From Synchiropus splendidus (Eukaryota > Chordata > Actinopteri > Syngnathiformes > Callionymidae), in NCBI RefSeq assembly GCF_027744825.2, contig NC_071334.1, positions 42,757,437 to 42,821,436 of the forward strand: a stretch of DNA of 64,000 nucleotides, read 5' to 3'. A program made the position numbers and the translations under genes. Shown here in pieces: positions 55,466 through 64,000 of this stretch (position 1 is the stretch's first letter; every line of letters starts with the position of its first letter). The notes beneath the pieces are model-generated. The model did not search any database, was not told where the DNA came from, and saw nothing but the letters and a program-made list of their open reading frames with translations.

Positions 55466-55547
55466 GGGGGGCGTAGCTCAGATGGTGGAGTGCTGGGACT
55501 TTGGGATTCTGTGACTGAGAAGTGGCCAGTTCGAGCCGTGCTCCTGC
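55466..55547 (+). repeat. tRNA-like sequence (SINE head or tRNA pseudogene)
   Basis: GGGGGCGTAGCTCAGATGGT contains a good pol III A-box, and CAGTTCGAGCC at 55527-55537 is a B-box with one change. The 5' GGGGGCG could pair weakly with the downstream TGCTCCTGC. The middle does not form a convincing anticodon arm, and the A-to-B distance is about right for a tRNA. Best read as a tRNA-derived SINE or a decayed tRNA copy. Confidence 0.55.
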
Positions 55548-55582
55548 ACATAAGTAAGAGCCATTTACCATACTATCTAGAG

Positions 55583-56276
55583 CAGGGGTCAGGAACGTAT
55601 ACGTCGTGAGCCAAATGTGGCTCTTTCAATGACTGACTGACATTAGAGCTTGGAGCTTGACTCTTTTACATGGGGTAGCATGTGAGGTGCCATCACCCTT
55701 AACAGCAAGCTCAGTAACGGTGACTTCCCGTGATGCTCTGCAGTCCAGTCAACAAATCACAGTCTATATGGTGGAATTTTACAGGCAAACGCGTTTCATG
55801 CTGCTTAGATTGTGCCACGTCATATCAGACCAATGAAAGTACAGGTGTTTTGTTGACATTAAAGTGCTAAAATGTGCTGTTTTTGTCCATATGTCTTCTG
55901 ACTACTTCTTTTTTTCCACTTCTCTTGGGAGCGCAGCAATGCTCTGCTGACCAGCTATGGAGGCACAACCATGTTGTAGCGATCGACCACTGTGATTGAT
56001 TGACTGACTGCACAGCATCATGGGAACTGTTTAGGTCACTGTTACTGAGTTTGTTATTGACAGTGATGGGACCAATGCTGCTCTGCCCAACATAACGTTA
56101 TCATTAGTCGGACATGCGGCACTGTAGTCTCATAATAGAGTGTTCAGTATCACTAGATCGCAATAGATATCAGCGTGTGGGATCAACCTGGTGCATGTGA
56201 ACTTTATTACTGCAATACATATGAAAAAATATGAGGGTTTCTCGGCTCTCTTAGTCAGAAAGGTTCCCGACCCCTT
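55583..56276. mobile_element. Non-autonomous hAT element, 694 bp
   Basis: Starts CAGGGGTCAGGAACGTATAC and GTGAGCCAAATGTGGCTCTT, and ends CTCGGCTCTCTTAGTCAGAA then AGGTTCCCGACCCCTT. These inverted ends match the CAGGGGTCGGGAACCT-type termini of Charlie-like hATs. Flanking octamers ATCTAGAG (55575-55582) and AACTAGAG (56277-56284) agree at six of eight. No transposase frame. Its ACCAATGAAAGTACAGGTGT block is shared with 17590-17650. Confidence 0.8.
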
Positions 56277-56284
56277 AACTAGAG

Positions 56285-57530
56285 CCTTTTGTTTACATTA
56301 CCAGTCTATTATATAATGGAAAATTGTGTTGCTGTATTTTTTTTTAACTATTATTAAGATCTGAAAAGCAAAGTCTGAATTATTTTTTTTTAAATGTCAA
56401 AAAGATTCAAAGAGCAAAACAGTACCTTTCTTTGACAAACATGTAAGTACATATGCTCTTGACTGTTTATGTAAGAAAATAGTTAAAAACACTATATTCA
56501 CTATATTCAGTATTATTCAATATTCAGCCAAGAATTTTAAATTTTATTTGGCTTTTGCCACACATTTTGAATTTGCTGCATCCCGACTTTGCATTGCTTG
56601 TTTTTTATTTTGTTTTCTTGTTTTGTGGCATTTGTTTATCATTTGGATTTAGTATTTAAGTTTAAAAATGTAATTTGATTTTGTTTGTTGTTTGGCGGTC
56701 ACGTGAGTTCTCGTGTGACGGCATAGATGACAAGGCAGAAAATGTGCGTTTCTGGGCTACACTGGTGTCAAGTCGAGTGTTTTTCCGAAAGCAAGAAAGT
56801 AGCGTGCAGACAACAAGGTATTTGTATTCTCTTGTCTCAAACTTTTCACAGACTGTGTATGTGACCGTCTGTCATATTTGCGTTATTTGTGTTGACTTTT
56901 CTGTTTAGTTTTCATGGTGAATTTGGAGAATAAGCCTCAAATAAATAAGTTGCTGGAAAACCACTAGTGTCTGCGTTTAGGACGTGGGATTTACACTACT
57001 TAAAAATGTGAACACATATGTAAGTTTATAAGTCTATGTATGAAAAATAATTTACAGGCAACATTGTGCGATCACTATAGCAGAATAATCAAAACAGTGA
57101 AGTGGTCACCCCGGGACTCTCAGAGCAGACGCATATCGCAGTGCATGTACACGGCAACTTCTGATCGAGCTGTTTGCTTTGGGATTCAATGGGAATTGGC
57201 TGTCCGACGAACCTAACCCCATAGAATTGATGTGGTGTGTTTTATGTCTGAACAATCTCATGGAAGGGATGGGTACCCAATTTGGTACCAACCCAATTTT
57301 TTACGAGTTGAGCGCATCCGTGTGACTGTAACTGAATTTGAGGCAAAAGAAATGTTGCACTTAGGGATGATATGTTTGCAGAATTTGTACAAATCTGTTA
57401 TTAAGAAATACTAACAGCTGTTGGATGTTGTTAGGATATATTTTTTAAAGTTTATATATAGAGAAATAAATAATAATCAACGACAAAAACATTGAATCCT
57501 AGACAACTATTCACATCTATTGCAAGTTGG
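56285..57530. other. Plain non-coding sequence
   Basis: AT-rich with T-tracts near 56338 and 56383. No gene or family repeat recognised. Confidence 0.35.
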
Positions 57531-57736
57531 AATGAGGTTTCGTGACACAGTGTCCTGATTTTCAGAGGCCACCAGATGGCGCTGTCTGCTGTAAAATGTT
57601 TGGACTTGAACAACTCATTCAATGAAACGTCACAGCATATCTCTACCAATAGCGCCATCTAGTGGCCTCTGAGAATTAGGACACTGCATCATCAACACTG
57701 CAACACTGTTTCATGACACTTCATCGACCCATCACC
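57531..57736 (+). mobile_element. MITE copy with both CTCF-like motifs exact
   Basis: Starts TGAGGTTTCGTGACACAGTG and ends TCATCGACCCATCACCCC. Motifs at 57569-57583 (plus, CCACCAGATGGCGCT) and 57651-57665 (minus) are exact, with starts 82 bp apart. The outermost left terminus is missing. Spacer in the main orientation (GTTTGGACTTGAACAACTCA). Confidence 0.87.
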
Positions 57737-58610
57737 CCTGGACAATATGGGCAGTAGTGAATACAGCACAGAGCACAGTGGTTATTAGGAACAGAATGGG
57801 TTTCTTCAGCAGTAATGTTTGTGGAAGCCAATTGGATTACATCTGGCCTCGTTTTTCATGAATGTGGACTTCAGTAGTTCTTGGGGAAAAGCCCTTTCAT
57901 TTATTCACCAACAAACCTGTGATCTGCCATCACTATCAAAACCAACTCTAATTATCACCAAATAACTCTTGGTTTTGATGTTAATGTCTAAAGTGAAAAT
58001 GTGTTCAAACAGGCTTCATATGGGATGTGAATATTTGCTTCTCCCTTTGTATCTTGCAAACTTTAATCACATCCCTTTGAAGCCAACTGACTGTGCCGAC
58101 GTTAGAAACCCAGCTGTGCACACTCAGCATTGACGTGGTATCATGCAGTACTGATTTAAAAGATAGTTTTAGAGCCATAGATTTGATCTCTACCTACATT
58201 TCTATCAGCCACCACAATACCACCGGAGTGTCTGCTACATTAAAACATGAGAGGTGTTCTTGTTTTGACTTCTGTCAGCTGCAGGATTTAATTATTCGTG
58301 CAGTCTTTGAGGGCTGATGAACCTCCTGAGTGATTTTAGGGAAACATCTGTGTTTCTGCCGCCTGGCAACCCTACAGCTATGTCAGTGGTCTCTGTGGAG
58401 CTGCACATGTTTGCGGGGAGAAAACAAACACACTTCTGCCGTCTCATTGAACTGTTTGGCTTCATTCAAACTTCTCCACATTTTGTCGAAATGCCTTATA
58501 GTTTATTTCTATATAATAACAGCTAACAGTCGAACAAACATACAAGATTTAAACTGAAAACTTTTTAAATGAAATAGAGAAGAAGAAGTTGCTTTGGCAT
58601 TGGTCAGTAG
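57737..58610. other. Plain non-coding sequence
   Basis: Overlapping plus frames at 58317-58526 and 58330-58557 have no motif. Nothing else seen. Confidence 0.35.
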
Positions 58611-58857
58611 TTGTGACGGGTAGATGAGGTATCATGAAACAGTAGTGCAGGGTTGATGAAACTGTTCTAATTTTCAGAGGCCACTAGATGGCACTCTTGG
58701 TTCAGATGTGAGGTTTTATTGAATTAGTTGTTCATGTCCCAACATTTTACAGCAGACTGTAAAATGTTTGGACTCTGGCTTCTGAAATTCAGGACAATGG
58801 TTCATGAACCCTCAACTACTCTTCAATACTGTATCATGAAACCTCTATGCTTCACTA
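58611..58857 (-). mobile_element. MITE copy with 8-bp target duplication
   Basis: Starts TTGTGACGGGTAGATGAGGT and ends CTCTATGCTTCACTA. Flanking octamers GTCAGTAG (58603-58610) and ATCAGTAG (58858-58865) differ at one base. Left CTCF-like motif 58681-58695 exact; the right motif is replaced by a rearranged CTGTAAAATGTTTGGACTCT piece. Confidence 0.87.
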
Positions 58858-58865
58858 ATCAGTAG

Positions 58866-60600
58866 CGCGTTGGAGTCTTGTGACAGCAACCTAAGAAACT
58901 GTCCGGAGTTGATGGCACCACAGAGCGGCAGCGAGCATTCAGTCTACTCTCGGTGTGTGGACCATCAAATATTTGAAATGGTAAACAATGAGAAACAATG
59001 ACAGGAGTAACATCTACATTTTGACATCACAGGAGGCGGAGCATGTGCTTCAATTGAAAACTTAATGCACGCTGAAGTCTGCCTTTGGTGTCAGTATAGG
59101 ACACAACAATCCAATTCCCCCATGTCAATTGGGAGTAAGTATGGGATGCAACTAAGCCAACACATCTTCACTTTCTTGTCACACTAAGTGCAGCTGTCAA
59201 GTTATAGAAAAATATGTACTGTGTGTGCGATCTAAAACCATCTAATCATCTTCAGTCAGTTACAGTTCGTACCTTGCCAAAGATACTGAATGTCAAGCCT
59301 GAATTGTGAGTGTGTGAACTCGGCCCAGCTCCCACTTTCACATCAGACTGAGCATCGACACATACTTCACCCAGTCTTTATTTTGTTTTTACAATTTTAC
59401 TTACACATAAATATGCAGAAACAATGAATTCTTGGGATGTGATGCCATTGCTTGTTCTATGTCCTAGAATCACTCGGAAATGACAGCCGATGGCCAGAAT
59501 GATGAAAAGATGGACTTACAGCTAATTAGCTCATGAAAACATTGAGTTGAATATTGAGTTTATCGTTTAAAAACACAGAAATGCGATACAATCTGAGGCA
59601 GTCCAGTTACATACAGCAGCTTAAAATATTGCCAGTCCTAAAGTCCTATGTCAAACTTCACAAGTGAATCAAACTAAAATTGTTAAAACTAAAATTTCTT
59701 TCTTGCACATTCAATTTGTTTTCATGACTTTGTAACGAACAAGCCAAACTGACTTTACAAAGACAGAAGGATATAATTCATTGGCCTCTGTGATGCACGT
59801 TGACGTTAGCAGTGTTTACTCTCCCGCATGACCTTCCAAATGAACAGGTGAGGGCCCCTCGCGTGGCTCTCTCATTACTTCTCCATTTTCAAGGAGGCGC
59901 TGTGAGTAAAGCACGTAACCTAACCCCAAAATCTTCTGTCTATGTGATGCCTGCCCACAGCGTCAGGCTGTGCCGTGAAGAGCGGAGCATATGATTCAGC
60001 TGAAAGCCGAGAGGCCCATTCATGGTCCCTTTACATATGAAGTTGTAGCCGTCCATTGCAAACCATGTTTGTTTGATACCAAACAATACTTTCATTGCTC
60101 CGTCCTTATCAAGATCTGTACCCAACATTGAGCATAAATGGGCCTAATAACATGCAATGCCGTCAACATGAAATGCTGGCAGCTGATATCTGCATCAGTC
60201 TTTGAGTTTGAAGGAGAACAGCTCAGCTACTTCATGCCCAAGTCTGAAAATAACTGTTCTTATATCTTAAATTACTCAGTCTTCACTGGTCATCTGTCTT
60301 TGCATTTGCTTTTGTAGCAGTAAAAAAAACGTGCCTGTCTTCATAATTCTGAATACATTGTAAATTAGGAGTGCTTCTTGACAGATTTAACTATGTTTTG
60401 TCTTTGTAGCAGACTAGCCCCAACATCTTTGGAGGACTTAAAATAGTAGCGATCTCCCTCCACTTCAACACTGTGCAACACTTTTTTGTTGCTCCATCCA
60501 CCGCTACCTTTGGTTATAGCATTTATCCAAAGTTATTCAAAGGTATAGGGGTTTACTTCAGAGTTGAAACAGTCAGATGAAAGCAACTCGATGTCTTCTA
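58866..60600. other. Plain non-coding sequence
   Basis: About 1.7 kb without family repeats or exon-like frames. Confidence 0.35.
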
Positions 60601-60609
60601 AAGCTGAGA

Positions 60610-60875
60610 ATAAAATGAACTTTTTTCGCAGGGCTTGTATAGCGATATCTCCGAGGCGTGTTACTTTTTATTATGCCCCTCTTCTGAGCCACTGGATGGC
60701 TTAGATCTGCTATTTACGCTGTGAGGCAAAATAAGTCACTGGTCCGGCCAAAGACAAAAGAGGATGAAGCAGAGGCACATCTGGTCAGCTGCACAGAGAT
60801 GCCTCCCACAGGACTTCACATTAGCCACTCTGCCAGCTCATGCTACTTCCTTCCCTTTAATTAGACAGGTAGGTG
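60610..60875. promoter_or_regulatory. Candidate conserved non-coding element
   Basis: Repeat-free, with GTATAGCGATATCTCCGAGG, CTATTTACGCTGTGAGGC and CCTTCCCTTTAATTAGACAG. Mixed GC/AT order with retained CpGs. Weaker case than 51990-52330. Confidence 0.17.
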
Positions 60876-63414
60876 TTTTGGTGGAAAGAAAAGTGGCTAA
60901 AAGGCTTCGCCTCTAATGACTTGCAGTGGAAGGTTTCCACGGCACCAGAGCTGCTTCATGTAAAACAATTCACCGGCATGTTGATGAGACCTGGCCCTTG
61001 TCATGCAGCTCTGCTGGGTTACTCTCACCACCATGTGTTCTACTGTCAGTTGTTTTAGTCTGACCATGAGAGAGCTGTGTTTGGGTTCATTAGTATGCCA
61101 TTTGTGTTTGATGCCAGTCATCCGGTCCTCCTCGACACAAGGCCACAGTCCTCCTGAATAATAAGCAGACTCTCCCTCAGTGGAGCAAATGCAGCACAAA
61201 CACACATTAGCTTTCATTGTGCTCCACCTCTGTTGTCCAATTCCATTCCACACTTCAAAAGGCGTTCTCATCCACGCCGGAGCCAGGGAAGTCAATAATG
61301 CTCTTCCACGTGTTGCATGTTTCCCAGACTTTTGTTGAGCTAAGCAGCATGATCAGGATTTGCTATTGCTCCGCCTCAGACCAACATCCAACATTTTCCA
61401 TTACACAGTGGCTTTTAAATAATGCCTGTGAAATGGCTGGGCCATCAAGGATGTGGTGCCGGGGGTACAGATGTGCTGGCAGGTGTTTCTGAGGGCAGGC
61501 AAACAACATCAGTCAGAGCACGAGCTATTGACTTCCTCCTGCAAAGGTTGACAAGCAGCCACCGCCCTTCCCTAATTTTCTGCAGGTGTGGGTGACGATG
61601 GTGCGATAATACTAATAAGCATGGCTCACGTTGATGCCACCATTATTCACTCATACCACCGTCACTCCAGAGATGAGAAGCTACATCACACAGCTGCCAT
61701 GGGGCAAAGCAGTGGAAGCATGGTCTGTGCCAAATGGCTCCACCCAAGTTCCTTCAGACACATTGATTGTGGTTCCTTGCAGAGCCTAAGGGTTAGCAGC
61801 ATCTCAAGTCCAACTGTGTCATGTTCTACCGATTCACATGCAGTGCGATGAAAATTGAACTATGAGCAGTTCACCACCGTGACGAATGGTGGCGCCGTGA
61901 GATCTTCAGTCCTTCAGGTTCCTAGGGCCATAGAGGAGTTTAACTTCAGAGGTCCAGAACCAGCATTTCGCCATACACGTCATGGAGCTGTCATCTCCGT
62001 CAAACGTGTTTCCTTCAGCAGGTTTTGGAATAAATCTTGCAAGTTTCTGAATAAAATAAAATATTTTCTCTTCTGTATCAACAGAATGATATATATGGAG
62101 TAACTAAAGAACGCAGTGAGCTTCATATAGCTTAGCGACCATGTTAACAGCTAACCGTCATCGCATGTTCCAAAACACAGCTGATATCAGGTTTGTCATG
62201 CGTTCACCGCAGATATCGGCTAACACACACTCCGCATCAGGTTACACACACGACTTCTCCATTGTATAGAAGGTTATTACACATCATTAGACCGTGATTA
62301 GTCTATGTGTTTGTTCACTCGTGCAGCTGCGCATTACGCACTCCAGACATAGTTCAGCGACTCGGCTACATGCTAGCTTCGTCCAGCTATTCCAATTTCT
62401 CTCCAGTCGTCGGACTAACCCGTTAACATGCATTTTAAAAGTCAGATCTTAGCCAGACTAACGCAATAACTCTGAGTTGTCACGTAAACGTGCTGAACCA
62501 CATGACACATGGCGTGTAAGGTGTCTGGATGGGACGCAAAGCATCGCAATGGCTTGGTGGGCAGCAGCCTCCGTGTTGAAATATTCAACTTTGATATCAC
62601 TATTTTGAGAGGCAGTAGCTTGGAAACTGTTTGCGAAGAAGGGATACAGAAACAGGAGAATCATCAGTGTGACCCAGACCCTGGGAAGGGAGTAAAGTCA
62701 CTCATCCAGCACGTATTTTATGACGTCACCAGGCAGCATCCTATTTGCATTTTTCTCCCTCTGTATATGCCGCTATTTCTGAGTTTCGTTTTTACATTCC
62801 TGCTACCTCCACCACAGTGTTTAGATCATGAATGGACTCCAGAATGTGCTTGTTATGGAGCTGTCATGGTGAATGGATGCACTGTCACTACACACAGAAG
62901 CAGCACTGCCGACCGCTGCCATCACTTTCTGTCCCAATGTATAGTCTCCATCAGGGCACAGATATTACTCTTCAGGGACGGTTAACCATCTAATTCGCTT
63001 ATAGCTCCTACTGTGTATCTCCTCCACCAGGGGGTTGTTTTCTGACTTTTTTTTTTTTTTTAACCCCAAATCTTTTTCATAACCAGGCCCTCAAATGTTG
63101 CTCAGATTGATATTAAAGGAGTTTAGGTTCCCCATGCAGATGACATTTTTGTCAGTCACTGCCACATTATTTTGTTTTTTAAAATGCCGATTGATGAGCC
63201 ACATTTAGGGACCCGCACCGTCCTGTAGTGACAGTACCACATTAGAGCGAGAGCGAGGGAGAAAATAGTAGGAAGGTATGCAAGCAAATTCAAAGGCATG
63301 AGACTCGTGCAACAACATCCAGTGTACATGAAATATGTACAAAGAAGTCTCCAGCATGACATGGAAATCTCACCTATATTAGTTACAATATAATTATTAT
63401 TGACAAAAGCATTG

Positions 63415-63416
<2 letters not shown>
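60876..63416. other. Plain non-coding sequence
   Basis: About 2.5 kb. The 158-codon plus frame 62509-62985 and 132-codon minus frame 60897-61295 have no recognisable domain, cysteine pattern or splice context. T-tract at 63048-63061. Confidence 0.35.

Positions 63417-63471
<55 letters not shown>
63417..63471. repeat. (TAA)n microsatellite
   Basis: A pure trinucleotide tract of 55 bases. Confidence 0.97.
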
Positions 63472-64000
63472 CCACAAACAAGACAAAGTCCAGTTATTGC
63501 TCCTTCTAAGTAATTCCTATCTGAAATTGCAAAAACTGTAACTCAAGAAACGTTCCTAAGAGGTTAATCCAACTAATGAGAGTCTGACCTGTTCAGGGCA
63601 GATTTACCGAGTAGAATCAGCTACACTTTTTTCTACACTACCTTTCATGTCCATTTTAACTAACTAGCAAAAGACGCCTCAACTTGGCACTGAGGGCAGT
63701 AGCTTCATTCGTGCTTCTATAAAGATGTCCGACATGATACTTATCACAATGTTTCATAACCTCAATTGTTGTGGCTCCTGTTAAATATAATAGGAACAGG
63801 AACCTCCGAAGATCGATGATGAATCCACCATGAACAACTGCTTGGGGCTCCTGCGGGCTTTAAATGAAGTTCAACAAAGTTTTTGCAGTTTTCTTCACCA
63901 TCTTCCTCTGCTCTACCACTGTAATTGGAATATTGATCAAAATCCAATGTTCTTTCCCACCAGTGTCTTTAAAGTGTTGATCGAGCCATGTTCTTTGGTT
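63472..64000. other. Plain non-coding sequence to window end
   Basis: No repeat family, exon or signal recognised. Confidence 0.35.

Noticed and set aside
2702..58857. Dispersed palindromic repeats as a CRISPR array
   Set aside because: The repeats are hundreds to thousands of bases apart, about 200 bp long and in eukaryotic sequence; they are a MITE family.
62509..62985. 158-codon plus-strand open frame
   Set aside because: No domain, no codon bias apparent, no splice context; such lengths arise by chance in 64 kb over six frames.

Overview
The window reads as non-coding DNA from a vertebrate nuclear genome, most likely a teleost fish. It is moderately AT-rich and has no long open reading frame outside retrotransposon fragments. 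It shows no operon structure and no recognised conserved gene. Its mobile elements are of kinds common in ray-finned fish: an L2-like LINE, a 5'-truncated RTE/Rex3-like LINE, non-autonomous hAT elements, solo-LTR-like insertions and tRNA-derived SINE pieces. I could not anchor the window to a chromosome or to a neighbouring gene; it could be intergenic or a large intron.

The dominant structure is one near-palindromic, roughly 200-250 bp hAT-type MITE family, present about 24 times. Its ends read TAGTGATGGGTAGATGAGG and the reverse complement. Two copies keep 8-bp target-site duplications with one mismatch. Each intact copy carries two inverted 15-bp motifs that fit the vertebrate CTCF consensus CCASYAGRKGGCRSY, with starts about 82 bp apart and facing each other. 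I count 18 exact fits in the window, where about 0.015 would be expected by chance at uniform base composition. This is the most interesting signal here.

Layout. 1-5.5 kb: a copy of an unclassified repeat (family U) and two MITEs in otherwise plain DNA. 5.5-12 kb: an LTR-like insertion beside a MITE, a candidate conserved non-coding block, and two head-to-tail pairs of a CA-bounded repeat, one of them split by an L2 3' fragment; a lone exon-like island lies between them on the minus strand. 12-22 kb: MITEs, a 16-bp minisatellite and an old DNA-transposon copy. 22-24 kb: an L2-like LINE on the minus strand split by a 496-bp solo-LTR-like insertion. 25-35 kb: SINE pieces (one with a 80-bp GT tract grown inside it), a third CA-bounded pair and many MITEs. 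35-42 kb: an RTE fragment with a perfect 13-bp target duplication, a family U element split by an LTR-like insertion, and a 1.43-kb hAT with a perfect 8-bp duplication and a further nested insertion. 42-64 kb: a solo LTR sitting inside a MITE, an LTR-like element, more MITEs, a tRNA-like sequence beside a 694-bp hAT, and long plain stretches up to an ATA microsatellite near the right end.

The nested insertions give a relative chronology: MITEs, family U, the L2 and one CA-bounded unit were in place before the LTR-like elements or a later L2 landed in them. No set of genes acts together here. Any functional content would be regulatory: candidate CTCF sites and a few stretches whose base texture resembles conserved non-coding elements, which I cannot verify without alignments.
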